Shown: piece after piece, positions 18,307 to 27,251 of the stretch
How positions within the stretch are numbered: position 1 is the first letter of the stretch
Layout of the letters: every line of letters begins with the position of its first letter
Assembly: GCF_029211225.1 (NCBI RefSeq)
Contig: NZ_JARGEM010000006.1
Location: 206,463-270,462 of the forward strand
Source of the DNA: Antiquaquibacter metalliresistens
Lineage (GTDB): Bacteria; Actinomycetota; Actinomycetes; Actinomycetales; Microbacteriaceae
Length of the DNA stretch: 64,000 bases
Reading direction: 5' to 3'
The notes under the pieces: generated by a model
Seen by the model: the letters and a program-made list of their open reading frames with translations, nothing else
Told to the model about the DNA's origin: nothing
Database searches by the model: none
Program-made: the position numbers and the translations under genes

Positions 18307-21300
18307 TCAGCGAAAGTCCCGAGAACGGGTGCGCGGCGCCATCGCAAGCGGTTCGAAATGGTCGGCGACGACGTTGGTGACACCCTCCGCCGAGCGCTCG
18401 AGCATGCCCCGCACGATGAGCGCCGGGGCGTCCCGCGCCACGCGACGGTGACGTGACCAGACGCCCACGCTGCAGATCACGTTGACAAGGCCGGTCTCGT
18501 CCTCGAGGTTCAGGAACGTGATGCCGCTCGCGGTCGACGGCCGCTGCCGGTGCGTGACCACCCCGGCGATGCGCACCCTGCGGCCGGACTCCGCCGTCGC
18601 GAGGTCGTCGGCGCTGAGGATGCCCTGTTCCGTCAGCGCGGACCGCAGGTGCTCGACGGGGTGGCTGTCGGACGACAGACCGGTCGCCCACAGATCGCTC
18701 ATCACCTGCTCGACCGGCGAGGGCATCCCGAACAGCGGCGGCTGCACCGCGATCACGCTGTTCGGCAGAAACTCCGCCCGGTCTTGCGCGGCGTTGCCCG
18801 CGTTCCACATCGCCTCACGCCGACCGAGACCGAACCCGTCGAACGCGCCGGCAGCGGCGAGCACCTCCAGCTGCGCGGTCGTCAGCCCGGTGCGACGCAC
18901 GAGATCGTGCATGTCCCGGTACTCGCCGCCGCTGTCACGTTCGGCGACGATGCGCTCGGCGATGGATGATCCGATGCCCCGCACCTCGGCGAGCCCGAGG
19001 CGCACGGCGTAACCGCCATCCCGACGGTGGTCGTCGGTGTCGAAGGGCGCGGTGCGCTCGAAGGCGCCGACCGGCGGCTGCTCGCGCTCCAGGCATGCGT
19101 CGTCGCCGGTGGCCGGTGGCCGGGCGGCGTCGAGACCCGTCGCCCGATCACCGTGCTCGCCCGCTGAAAGCGGCTCCAGCCCCGCGTGCACGCCCGAGAG
19201 CTGAATGTGCGGTCGCAGCACCTGCACGCCGTGCCGCCTGGCGTCCGCGACCAGGGACTGCGGCGAGTAGAACCCCATCGGCTGCGCCCGCAGCAGCGCG
19301 GCGAGGAACGCCCCCGGGTAGTGCAGCCGCATCCAGGCGCTCGCGTACACCAGCAGCGCGAAGCTCAGCGCGTGGCTCTCGGCGAAGCCGAACCCCGCGA
19401 AGGCCTGGATGGCACCGTAGATCTGATCGGCGTTCTCGCCGTGGATGCCGTTCTCCGCCATGCCCGCATAGAGCTTGTCGCGCAGCTTCTCGATCTTCTC
19501 GATGCCGCGCTTGGAGCCCATCGCCCGGCGCAGCAGGTCGGCGTCGTCGGCCGTGCAGCCGCCGACCGCCACGGCGACCTGCATGAGCTGCTCCTGGAAG
19601 ATCGGCACCCCGAGGGTGCGCTCGAGCGGTTCGACGAGCTTCGGGTGCAGGTAGCTGATGGGCTCCTTGCCGAGCTTGCGCCGCACGAAGGGATGCACCG
19701 CTCCGCCCTGAATCGGCCCGGGACGCACGAGCGCGATCTCCACCACGAGGTCGTAGAACCGTCTCGGCTGCAGGCGCGGCAGCAGCCCCAGCTGAGCGCG
19801 GGACTCGACCTGGAAGACGCCGATGGCATCCGCCCGGCAGAGCTGGTCGTAGACGCCCTGCTCCTCCTTCGGAATGGTGTCGAGGTCCCACTGCTCGCCG
19901 AGTGTGTCGCGCACCAGGTCGAAGCTGTACTGCAGTGCGGAGAGCATGCCCAGACCCAGCAGGTCGAACTTGACCAGGCCCATCCATGCGCAGTCGTCCT
20001 TGTCCCACTGCACGACCGTGCGGTCCTTCATGCGTGCGTACTCGATCGGCACGACCTCGCCCACCGGGCGTTTGGTGAGCACCATGCCGCCGGAGTGGAT
20101 GCCGAGGTGCCGCGGGAACTTCATCACCTGCGTCGCCAGATCCACCACCGCGTCCGGGATGTCGTGGTGCTCCAGCGCGCCGCGCTCGACCTGCTTCGAC
20201 CAGGCATCCTGCTGGCCGGGGGAGTGCCCGAGGGCCTTGGCCATGTCCCGCACCGCGAACTTCGGGCGGTACTGGATCACGTTGCACACCTGCGCGGCGC
20301 GCTCCCGGCCGTACTTGGCGAACACGTACTGGATGACCTCCTCCCGCCGGTCGGAATCGAAGTCCACGTCGATGTCCGGCTCCTCCTCGCGCATCGCCGA
20401 GATGAAGCGCTCGAACGGCAGCCCGTACCGGATCGAGTCGACCGCGGTGATCTTCAGCAGGTAGCAGACCACCGAGTTCGCAGCGCTGCCGCGCCCCTGG
20501 CAGAGGATGCCCTGCTCACGGGCGTACCGCACGATGTCGTAGACGATGAGGAAGTAGCCGGCGAAGTGCTTCTCCTCGATCACGTCGAGTTCGCGTTCGA
20601 TGCGCCGCCGCTTCGCATCGTCCAGGGTCATCCGTCGATCGGCGACCCCCTCCCAGACCAGGTGCCGCAACCAGCTCATCGGGGTGTGCCCCTCGGGCAC
20701 CTCCTGATCGGGCAGCTCGGGCTTGGCCCGACGCAACTCGAAGGCGAGTTCCTCGGCGATCACCACCGAGTTCTCCACCGCACCCGGGTAGCGTGCGAAG
20801 CGCGCCGCCATCTCGGCACCGCTGCGAAGGTAGGCCCCGCCAGCCGCAGGCAGCCAGCCGTCGAGCTCATCGAGGCTGCGGCGAGCGCGCACCGCGGCGA
20901 GCGCCGTGTGCAGCGGATGCTGCGACGGCGTCGCGTAGTGCACGTTGCCGGTCGCGACCGCCCGCAGCTCTCGCTCGCGTGCGAGGGAGAACAGCGCGTC
21001 GTTGCGGGCGTCGTCGAGCGGATCACCGTGCGAGAAGAGCTCGACCACGACGTTCTCGTGGCCGAAGAGGCCCACGAGCCGGTCGAGTTCACGACCGGCC
21101 GCGGCGATCGAGCTCGCCGAGATCCCGCCCGGCCTCGACTGCGCCCGATCGTCGAGGGCCTGACGCACCGCACCCTTGCGGCAGCCGGTGAGCACCATCC
21201 AGTGCCCGCCCGCCGTCTCGGCGAGTTCGTCGATGTCATAGATCGGGCGTCCCTTCTCGCGCCCGCGCAGTTGCGCTCGGGTGATGGCCGAGGCGAGCCG

Positions 21301-21777
21301 GTGGTAGCCCTCCTGCCGACGGGCGAGCACGAGCAGATGGGTGCCCTCGGGGTCGGGCACGCCGTTCTGCGGAGCACTGAGACCGAGCGAGAGCTCGGCA
21401 CCGAACACCGTGCTCGTGGTGCCGATGGCGGCAGCGGCCTCCGCCATGCGTGCGATGCCGTAGAAGCCGTCGTGGTCGGTGAGCGCGAGCGCGGTCAGCC
21501 CCAGCCGCGCCGCCTCCTCCAGCAGCGCCTCGGGCATGCTCGCGCCGTCGAGAAAGCTGAAACTCGAGTGCGCGTGCAGCTCGGCATAGGGCACGACGCC
21601 CTCCGTCGTGCGCAGCCTCGGCGGCTGGTAGGCGCCGCGCTTGCGACTCCAGGCCGGTGCATCCCCGCCGTCGCCGCCCACCGGCGGGTCCATCTGGGGC
21701 GTGCCGGCCGGGCGCGAGAGGTCGCTGAGCCGACGTTGGAGTTCGGACCAGGGGATCGGCGGATTGTTCCAGCCCAT
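18307..21777 (-). CDS. dnaE2: Error-prone DNA polymerase III alpha subunit (ImuC)
   Basis: A 1156-residue C-family polymerase, the catalytic part of the mutasome that copies damaged DNA. The N-terminal PHP domain begins YAELHAHSSFSFLDGAS near residue 62. The catalytic acidic motif PDIDVDFDSDRR lies near residue 470, and the finger and helix-hairpin-helix regions follow (GFAESHALSFALLVYASAWMR). An OB fold ends the protein. The ATG shares one base with the imuB stop (TGATG), so translation is coupled. The length fits DnaE2 and is shorter than replicative DnaE1. Confidence 0.94.
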   Translation of the reverse strand: MGWNNPPIPWSELQRRLSDLSRPAGTPQMDPPVGGDGGDAPAWSRKRGAYQPPRLRTTEGVVPYAELHAHSSFSFLDGASMPEALLEEAARLGLTALALTDHDGFYGIARMAEAAAAIGTTSTVFGAELSLGLSAPQNGVPDPEGTHLLVLARRQEGYHRLASAITRAQLRGREKGRPIYDIDELAETAGGHWMVLTGCRKGAVRQALDDRAQSRPGGISASSIAAAGRELDRLVGLFGHENVVVELFSHGDPLDDARNDALFSLARERELRAVATGNVHYATPSQHPLHTALAAVRARRSLDELDGWLPAAGGAYLRSGAEMAARFARYPGAVENSVVIAEELAFELRRAKPELPDQEVPEGHTPMSWLRHLVWEGVADRRMTLDDAKRRRIERELDVIEEKHFAGYFLIVYDIVRYAREQGILCQGRGSAANSVVCYLLKITAVDSIRYGLPFERFISAMREEEPDIDVDFDSDRREEVIQYVFAKYGRERAAQVCNVIQYRPKFAVRDMAKALGHSPGQQDAWSKQVERGALEHHDIPDAVVDLATQVMKFPRHLGIHSGGMVLTKRPVGEVVPIEYARMKDRTVVQWDKDDCAWMGLVKFDLLGLGMLSALQYSFDLVRDTLGEQWDLDTIPKEEQGVYDQLCRADAIGVFQVESRAQLGLLPRLQPRRFYDLVVEIALVRPGPIQGGAVHPFVRRKLGKEPISYLHPKLVEPLERTLGVPIFQEQLMQVAVAVGGCTADDADLLRRAMGSKRGIEKIEKLRDKLYAGMAENGIHGENADQIYGAIQAFAGFGFAESHALSFALLVYASAWMRLHYPGAFLAALLRAQPMGFYSPQSLVADARRHGVQVLRPHIQLSGVHAGLEPLSAGEHGDRATGLDAARPPATGDDACLEREQPPVGAFERTAPFDTDDHRRDGGYAVRLGLAEVRGIGSSIAERIVAERDSGGEYRDMHDLVRRTGLTTAQLEVLAAAGAFDGFGLGRREAMWNAGNAAQDRAEFLPNSVIAVQPPLFGMPSPVEQVMSDLWATGLSSDSHPVEHLRSALTEQGILSADDLATAESGRRVRIAGVVTHRQRPSTASGITFLNLEDETGLVNVICSVGVWSRHRRVARDAPALIVRGMLERSAEGVTNVVADHFEPLAMAPRTRSRDFR

Positions 21778-23318
21778 CAGTCGTACCGCGCTTCCGCCCA
21801 CCAGCCACCGGCGTCGAGCACGAGCAGCCACGCGCACCCACTCTCGTCGACGGCCTGGAACCGCCACGAACTTCGCCCCTCCGCCGACCACCAGCGTTCG
21901 TCGATCGGCCATGGCCCCGCCCACGCCGTGATGCGACGAAGACCGCGGCCATCGGCTGAGAAGGTCGCCGGTACGGCCGAGACGGCACCGCGTTCGGTCA
22001 CCGCGACCGGCTCCCCGGTCGAGGCGAGCACGTGCACCGCCCGCCGCGGGGCGAACACCGTGCCGGGCAGCGGGGTCGGCAACCGCCCCGGCCAGGGCCG
22101 GGCAGCAGGGCGCGCGGCGAGCGGCCGGTCTCCCCACGCGACGAGGTGCTGCCGTTCGGCGAGCGTGCGACCCCCGCCGAGGAACGGCATGAGCACACCG
22201 CCGTGTCCCAGCATGCTCTGCACGCGCGAGAGACCGTGATGGATGCGCTCGTCCGGTGCGCTGCCCCACAGTCCGGCCTCGTGGTGGCCGACGGCATCCA
22301 CAGCCTCGGGAGCGATTCGCACCCGCACGACTCCGGCGCTGAACTCGCCCTGCAATTGCCAGCGCACGCGGTCGACGACATCCGCCGGAGCGAAGGACCG
22401 TGGATGCAGCCACACCCGCTCCTGATGCTCGCCAGCATCCGAGTGCAGCTCCACCCGGATGGCGGTCGCGACGAGCCGGGACGCCATGAGGCGCTCCACG
22501 AAGGCCTCGGCGCTCGTGCGCACCGCGAACGCGACCTGATCGACGCGCTCCAGGGCGGGCTCGAAGTCCAGCACGACATCGAGTTCGGGCGGGGGAGTGC
22601 GCGGGGTCACCGGCAGGCTGTCGCTGCCGCCGGCGAGCGCGTGCAGGCGTGCGCCGTGCTCCCCGAACCGGGTGCGCACGTCCGTGGCGGCGAGCCCGGC
22701 GAATCCGCCGAGATCGTGGATGCCCAACCGACGCAACAGCGTGACGATGCCGGTCGACGCCGTGTCGTCGTCGAGCAGCCCGATCGGCAGCGGGGCCAGG
22801 AACGCGGCCGACTCGCCGGGGGGCACGATCCGCACCCGGGCGGTGCCCGTCATCCTCGCGGCACGGTCGGCGGTGAAGATGCCGTCGGCGATGCCCGCCC
22901 GCGCCGCCACCGCCCCGAGCTCGTCCGCGCGGGCCGCGAGTGCGATGCCCGCGGCCTGCTCGCCGCCGTAGTACCGAGCGGGTCCGCGAGCGCGCACGGT
23001 GAACACACCGGGACGCAGCACCTGCACCCCGGGGGTGAGCTGCTCGATGCCCGCGATCACGGGTTCGAAGGCACGCGAATCGAGCGCCTGATCGTAGTCG
23101 AGCACGTGCAGCGCGGGATGCCGCGCCTGCGCCTCACGCAGCCGCAGGCCGCGCTGCACCCCCTCCGCGCGCGCGGCGGCGGAGGAGGCGAACACGAGGT
23201 TCTTCTCGATGAGTGCGACCGCGGCATCCGGCCCGAGATCCGCTTGCCGCATCGCCGCGACGACCGGCCAGTCGGGGCACCACACCACGATCACGCGCGG
23301 TGGCGCGACGGGGATCAC
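21777..23318 (-). CDS. imuB: ImuB, catalytically inactive Y-family polymerase
   Basis: A 513-residue Y-family-like protein that bridges DnaE2 and the sliding clamp in the mutasome. It opens PRVIVVWCPDWPV. The place of the catalytic acidic pair holds VFTVRARGPARYYGG, without the DE of active enzymes, as known for ImuB. A helix-hairpin-helix region (LRRLGIHDLGGFA) and a long C-terminal domain follow. The GTG start overlaps the imuA stop by four bases (GTGA), and its own stop overlaps dnaE2, so imuA-imuB-dnaE2 is one coupled operon. Confidence 0.9.
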   Translation of the reverse strand: MIPVAPPRVIVVWCPDWPVVAAMRQADLGPDAAVALIEKNLVFASSAAARAEGVQRGLRLREAQARHPALHVLDYDQALDSRAFEPVIAGIEQLTPGVQVLRPGVFTVRARGPARYYGGEQAAGIALAARADELGAVAARAGIADGIFTADRAARMTGTARVRIVPPGESAAFLAPLPIGLLDDDTASTGIVTLLRRLGIHDLGGFAGLAATDVRTRFGEHGARLHALAGGSDSLPVTPRTPPPELDVVLDFEPALERVDQVAFAVRTSAEAFVERLMASRLVATAIRVELHSDAGEHQERVWLHPRSFAPADVVDRVRWQLQGEFSAGVVRVRIAPEAVDAVGHHEAGLWGSAPDERIHHGLSRVQSMLGHGGVLMPFLGGGRTLAERQHLVAWGDRPLAARPAARPWPGRLPTPLPGTVFAPRRAVHVLASTGEPVAVTERGAVSAVPATFSADGRGLRRITAWAGPWPIDERWWSAEGRSSWRFQAVDESGCAWLLVLDAGGWWAEARYD

Positions 23319-24001
23319 CCTGCCGCCTCCCGCAGCGGGCGCACCTCTTCCCGGCTGCGGCGGACGATCTCGGACGCGTCGGGCAGCCACAGCCGGGCGC
23401 TGCGGGGACGCCCGGCGGCACGATGCGTCACGGTGATCGTCGCCTCGCGCGCTGCCAGGTGTCCGTGGCCCTGGCCGATGCCATGCCAGCGACTCGCCGA
23501 GAGCGAGAGCATGGCCTCGGTCTGCGGCCACGGACCGAGCACGAGCAGCGTCGCACCGCGCTGACGCAACCTGGCGGCCAGTCGTGCCACGCTGGAATCG
23601 CTCGCCCGCTTCGGTGGCCGCGTGACGACCACGCCCATGATGTCGGCGATGGCCGCCGTCACCGTGAGCCAGTGCTCGCCGGGGTGCGGCACGAGCACGA
23701 GTCGTTCGAGGTCGACGCCGAAGTGCGCCGCGGCCTCAACGCCGAACTCCGGCACGCCGACGATGCCGCACCAGGTGCCGGCCGCCGACGGCGCCGCGAG
23801 CAGGGTCATGAGCAGCATCGCCGACTGCTCGACCGAATAGGCGGCTCCCTGCTGCAGTCCGCCTCCCGGCAGCAGCTCCGCGATCGCCGGATGCGTCGGC
23901 AGCAGTCGTGTCGGGGCCGCGGTCGCCTGCATGGAACGGATGCGCGCACGCAGCGTCTCGATCTCCTCGACGGGAGAACTCAGCACGGTGGCGGCGGACA
24001 C
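23315..24001 (-). CDS. imuA: ImuA, RecA-like mutasome factor
   Basis: First gene of the mutasome operon. The product is RecA-like: PGGGLQQGAAYSVEQ takes the place of the P-loop, and later strands carry TLLVLGPWPQTEAML and HLAAREATITVTHRAAGRPRSA, like RecA/SulA-type ImuA proteins. I chose the GTG at 24001, giving 228 residues, because the open frame further upstream contains the LexA box and a TTGACA -35 element. Expression should be SOS-controlled and the mRNA may be leaderless. An ATG at 24019 lies inside the LexA box and is the main alternative start. Confidence 0.85.
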   Translation of the reverse strand: MSAATVLSSPVEEIETLRARIRSMQATAAPTRLLPTHPAIAELLPGGGLQQGAAYSVEQSAMLLMTLLAAPSAAGTWCGIVGVPEFGVEAAAHFGVDLERLVLVPHPGEHWLTVTAAIADIMGVVVTRPPKRASDSSVARLAARLRQRGATLLVLGPWPQTEAMLSLSASRWHGIGQGHGHLAAREATITVTHRAAGRPRSARLWLPDASEIVRRSREEVRPLREAAG

Positions 24002-24011
24002 CTGTTCATAT

Positions 24012-24027
24012 TCGAACATATGTTCGA
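24012..24027. promoter_or_regulatory. LexA (SOS) box of the imuA promoter
   Basis: TCGAACATATGTTCGA is a perfect 16-base palindrome matching the actinobacterial LexA consensus TCGAAC-N4-GTTCGA. On the minus strand TTGACA (24031-24036) lies upstream, and the box fills the spacer to a possible -10 near 24008-24013. Bound LexA would block the promoter directly. Confidence 0.92.
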
Positions 24028-24153
24028 GTGTGTCAATCGCCCACGACATCCGTTCGGCGTGTCGTGAACACACGCGTCGATCGAATGCAACCCCTGACGA
24101 AGCCCACCACGATCCGCCTACGGTCGAAGCATCACATGAAGGAGACACAGCAT

Positions 24154-25095
24154 ATGCCTCCCGACGGCAGTACCGGCGGCGCGCAGCCGCTCCTGCGCAA
24201 TCGGTATCGCATCGGCGCCGTCCTGGGCCAGGGCGGACTCGCGACCGTCTACGGCGCGACCGACGAGTTCCTGGGTCGTCTGGTGGCGGTGAAACTGTTC
24301 CACGCGAGCGCGTCGGCCGAGGAGGATCTCCGACGGCAGGAGGACGAGGTCAACACCCTCGCGATGCTCAATCACCCCGACCTCGTGACCCTCCTCGATG
24401 TGGGAGTGCATCGCGCCGACGATCAGAGCCGCATCTTCTCCGTGATGGAGTTGGTCCACGGCACCGACCTGCGGCGCCGGTTGGCCGAGGGGCCGATGTC
24501 ACCGCGCCAGATCGCGCAACTGGGGTACCACGTGGCATCCGGCCTGGAGCATGTGCACGGTCTGGGGATCGTGCATCGCGACGTGAAACCGGCCAACATC
24601 CTGCTGCAGCACCTGCAGGACAGCACGCGCGTGAGCGCGAAGCTCGGCGATTTCGGCCTGGCCTCCCGCGGGATCGGACCGGCGACCAGCGCGGGGCAGA
24701 CGATCACCGGGACGGTGGCCTACGTCAGCCCCGAGCAGGCGCGCGGCGATGTGGTCACGACCGCGAGCGACGTCTACTCCCTGGGCCTGGTGCTGCTCGA
24801 GTGCTTCACCCGCCGACTCGCCTTCCCGGGCGATCCGCAGGAGTCCCTGGCCGCACGGCTCGTGTACGCACCGGTGATGGACGAGCGCGTGCCCGAGGAG
24901 TGGGTTCCGCTCCTGCGGGCGATGACGGCACTCGACCCCGCAGACCGTCCACCGATCGGCGAGATCACGAAGGCGCTGCGTGATGCCTTCGCGTCGGAGA
25001 CCGGACGGCATCGCGCCGTCACCATGGAGGACCTCGCGCGGTTCGCGGCGATGCTCTCGCAACAGCAGTTGGTCGAGCAGCCGCCCGGTCCGTAG
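24154..25095 (+). CDS. Serine/threonine protein kinase, soluble
   Basis: A 313-residue Hanks-type kinase. The glycine loop is GQGGLATVY near residue 24, the ATP-binding lysine lies in VAVKLF, the catalytic loop is HRDVKPANILL near 147, the metal motif is DFGLAS and the activation-loop end is SPEQARG. There is no transmembrane segment and no PASTA or other sensor domain, so it is a compact cytosolic kinase, unlike PknB. AAGGAG lies 9 bases before the ATG at 24154. It is divergent from the SOS operon, but no LexA site faces it beyond the shared intergenic box. Confidence 0.88.
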   Translation: MPPDGSTGGAQPLLRNRYRIGAVLGQGGLATVYGATDEFLGRLVAVKLFHASASAEEDLRRQEDEVNTLAMLNHPDLVTLLDVGVHRADDQSRIFSVMELVHGTDLRRRLAEGPMSPRQIAQLGYHVASGLEHVHGLGIVHRDVKPANILLQHLQDSTRVSAKLGDFGLASRGIGPATSAGQTITGTVAYVSPEQARGDVVTTASDVYSLGLVLLECFTRRLAFPGDPQESLAARLVYAPVMDERVPEEWVPLLRAMTALDPADRPPIGEITKALRDAFASETGRHRAVTMEDLARFAAMLSQQQLVEQPPGP

Positions 25096-25098
25096 AAT
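25069..25098 (+). promoter_or_regulatory. Candidate promoter, TTGGTC-18-TAGAAT
   Basis: TTGGTC (25069-25074) and TAGAAT (25093-25098) are 18 bases apart and straddle the kinase stop codon. They would give a leader of about 40 bases with GGAGGGG before the TTG start of the next gene. Confidence 0.45.
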
Positions 25099-25145
25099 GG
25101 GGGACACAGGCTTGTGAACGAAGACGTTCCGGAGGGGAAGCCGGT

Positions 25146-25952
25146 TTGTTGCACTACATCCGCCATGCGGTCGCTGTGGCAGTGGCGCAGGTCTGGCTCA
25201 ACACGTCGTCCCAGTCTTGGCGGGCGCTGCCCAGGCCCGACGGCTCGGCGTCGGTGGCGGTTGCGGGTCCACGAACGCTTCGGATCCTGCTGATCGGTTC
25301 CGGCATCGCCGTGGGCTACGGGGTGATGACGCACGACCTCGGTCTGGCCGGCCATCTCGCCCGCGGCGTCTCGCAGCTGACCGAGCGCGGCGTGCGGATC
25401 GATGTCGCCGCCAGTCCGCACCTGAATCATCGCCGGGCGGTCACCATCGTGCGCGGCGCCGACCTCACCCGGTACGACGCGATCGTGCTCACCATGGGCG
25501 GACTCGAAGCCTTCACCTTCCTGCCGGTGCGAGCGTGGCGACGCCGGTTGCGCTCCGTGCTCGACGAGATCGAGGCGCTCGCGCCGCCGACCCTGAGCGT
25601 GTTCCCGATCGGCATCCTGTCCGCGCCGGCGATCGCCCCGATCCCGAGGGCGTTGCGCACCTCGATGCAGCGTCATGTCTCGCGGCTCGATCGCGCGACG
25701 AGCGAACTGTGCGATCGGCGCAGCCGCGCGGTGTTCGTGAGCTTCGATCCGCAACCCCTCGGCCCGGTCGCCGCGCTGTTGTCGCGCGCGACCTACGCGG
25801 ACTGGAGCTCGTTGATCGCCCCGGCGATCGCGTCCGCGAACCGGGCGGCCGCCGCATCCGAGGTGCGCAGGAACAACGAGGGCTCGGTCAGCTCGAGCTC
25901 GATCAGCACGGGGGAGCCTTCCGGACCCCGGATGAGATCGACGCGCGCGTAG
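25146..25952 (+). CDS. SGNH-like hydrolase, uncertain
   Basis: A 268-residue protein. LRILLIGSGIAVGYGVMTHD near residue 55 looks like an SGNH block I (Ser in GSG). A strand with YDAIVLTMGGLEAF follows, and YADWSSLIAPAI near residue 215 resembles the last SGNH helix, but no classical Asp-X-X-His is obvious. The N-terminal 25 residues are hydrophobic. The start is TTG with a strong GGAGGGG site 6 bases upstream. The last 160 bases overlap the convergent ATP-grasp gene, so the final 50 residues may be unnatural. The function is unknown. Confidence 0.6.
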   Translation: MLHYIRHAVAVAVAQVWLNTSSQSWRALPRPDGSASVAVAGPRTLRILLIGSGIAVGYGVMTHDLGLAGHLARGVSQLTERGVRIDVAASPHLNHRRAVTIVRGADLTRYDAIVLTMGGLEAFTFLPVRAWRRRLRSVLDEIEALAPPTLSVFPIGILSAPAIAPIPRALRTSMQRHVSRLDRATSELCDRRSRAVFVSFDPQPLGPVAALLSRATYADWSSLIAPAIASANRAAAASEVRRNNEGSVSSSSISTGEPSGPRMRSTRA

Positions 25953-26671
25953 AGCAGGCCGGGCGGCGCCGCCGCCACTGCCAGCGCTCCGACCTCGAGC
26001 TCGGCCTCCGAGGGCACGCGTGCGGAGATCTGCTCCTCGACGTACAGGCCCTCCACGCCGCGATCGGGACCGGTGAGCATCGGACCCTTGCGCGCGGCGT
26101 GGCTGAACCGCAGACCCTGCGGGCCGGCGAAGTAGAGCAGCGCGGTCTCACCCGCGTCTTCGACCGCCTCGAGATAGGGCTGCACCATCACGGTGCGGCC
26201 GTCGGCGAGCAGCCGCTCGACGTGGGCCCTGGCCAGGGTCGCCTCTTCGGGCGTGTAGAGCCCGGTGTCCTTGCTGCCGGCACTGATCGCCGGCTTGATC
26301 ACGAACGCCCCTGCGGGCATCACGAAGGCGTCCCCGGGTTCGAGCCATTGGGTCGTGACGACCGGCACGCCCGCGGCCGCCAACTCGCGCAGGTAACCCT
26401 TGTGCGTGTTCCATTCGACGACGGATGCCGCGTTCAGCAGACGAGGCACCGAGCCCGCCCAGGCCACGAACTCGTCGCGGCGGGCGACGTAGTCCCAGGG
26501 GTCGCGCAGCACGACGATGTCGAAGCCCGCCCAGTCGACCGTCGGATCATCCCAGACCGCAGGCTCGGCCTCGATACCGCGGGCCGCCAACGGGGCGATG
26601 ACGAGGCGGTCGTCGGGGTCGAGGTCGGGCAGTTCTGCGCACGTGACGAGGGCGATGCGGGGCTGTGGCAC
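25793..26671 (-). CDS. ATP-grasp domain protein
   Basis: A 292-residue ATP-grasp protein related to RimK and glutathione synthetase-like ligases. GAFVIKPAISAGSKDTGLY around residue 120 is the nucleotide-binding loop, MVQPYLEAVEDAGETALLYF supplies the next strand pair, and VDLIRGPEGSPVLIELELTEPS near 245 has the metal-binding Glu and Asn-like positions. It should ligate a carboxylate to an amine or thiol; the substrates are unknown. The GTG start has TACGAT (26678-26683) 6 bases upstream. The 3' end overlaps the convergent SGNH-like gene by 160 bases. Confidence 0.82.
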   Translation of the reverse strand: MPQPRIALVTCAELPDLDPDDRLVIAPLAARGIEAEPAVWDDPTVDWAGFDIVVLRDPWDYVARRDEFVAWAGSVPRLLNAASVVEWNTHKGYLRELAAAGVPVVTTQWLEPGDAFVMPAGAFVIKPAISAGSKDTGLYTPEEATLARAHVERLLADGRTVMVQPYLEAVEDAGETALLYFAGPQGLRFSHAARKGPMLTGPDRGVEGLYVEEQISARVPSEAELEVGALAVAAAPPGLLYARVDLIRGPEGSPVLIELELTEPSLFLRTSDAAAARFADAIAGAINELQSA

Positions 26672-26689
26672 CCCGCGATCGTAGCAAGC

Positions 26690-27229
26690 TCAACGCCGCG
26701 AGCTGTTGGCCGTGCGGCCGCGCACGATGCCGATGAACAGCTCGACCTCCTCGGTCGTGCGCGCGCTCGGCCAGACCAGCGCGACGCGAGTCGAGGGGGC
26801 GTCGGCGACCGGTCGTGCGATGAGGTCGCGACGGCTGTGGGCGCGCGCCACCGACTGCGGCACGATCGCGAGGCCCACGTTCGCCGCCGCGAGCGCGATG
26901 ACCTCGTCCCACTCGCCCTCGAGGATCGTCTCACCCGCGAGGTCCGCGAGCTCGAGCGACTCGAAGGCGGCCACGGGGTGGTCCTTCGGCGCGACCACCA
27001 CGGCCTGCTCCTCGTAGAGCGGAATGGCGCTGAAGGCGTCGTCCTCGACGGGTAGGCGCAGGAACGCGGCATCCAGCTCACCGCTCGCGAGGGCCGCGAG
27101 CGCGTCCTGCTGCGGGAGCGGCCGCAGCTCGAGGGGATGCCACCGCCGACGCTCGCCCCACACCCGCGCCCACTTGCCGGGCGTGACGCCGGGCACGAAA
27201 CCGACGACGAAGGGGGAGGGCGCACTCAC
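26690..27229 (-). CDS. Stand-alone LysR-type substrate-binding domain
   Basis: A 179-residue protein matching the ligand-binding half of LysR regulators (FVVGFVPGVTPGKW, GELDAAFLRLP, VVVAPKDHPVAAFESLELADLAGE, NVGLAIVPQSVARAHSR). There is no helix-turn-helix domain, and the GTG start is fixed by a TAGCCT box (27236-27241) 6 bases upstream, so the DNA-binding half is truly absent and not missed. It may bind an aromatic or similar ligand and act with a partner. It is divergent from the DUF5997-like gene, 22 bases away. Confidence 0.78.
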   Translation of the reverse strand: MSAPSPFVVGFVPGVTPGKWARVWGERRRWHPLELRPLPQQDALAALASGELDAAFLRLPVEDDAFSAIPLYEEQAVVVAPKDHPVAAFESLELADLAGETILEGEWDEVIALAAANVGLAIVPQSVARAHSRRDLIARPVADAPSTRVALVWPSARTTEEVELFIGIVRGRTANSSRR

Positions 27230-27251
27230 GCGTTCAGGCTACCCTTGCGGT

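Noticed and set aside
21778..22413. N-terminal extension of the dnaE2 frame
   Set aside because: It is antisense-frame sequence inside imuB; the ATG at 21777 overlaps the imuB stop in the usual coupled way.
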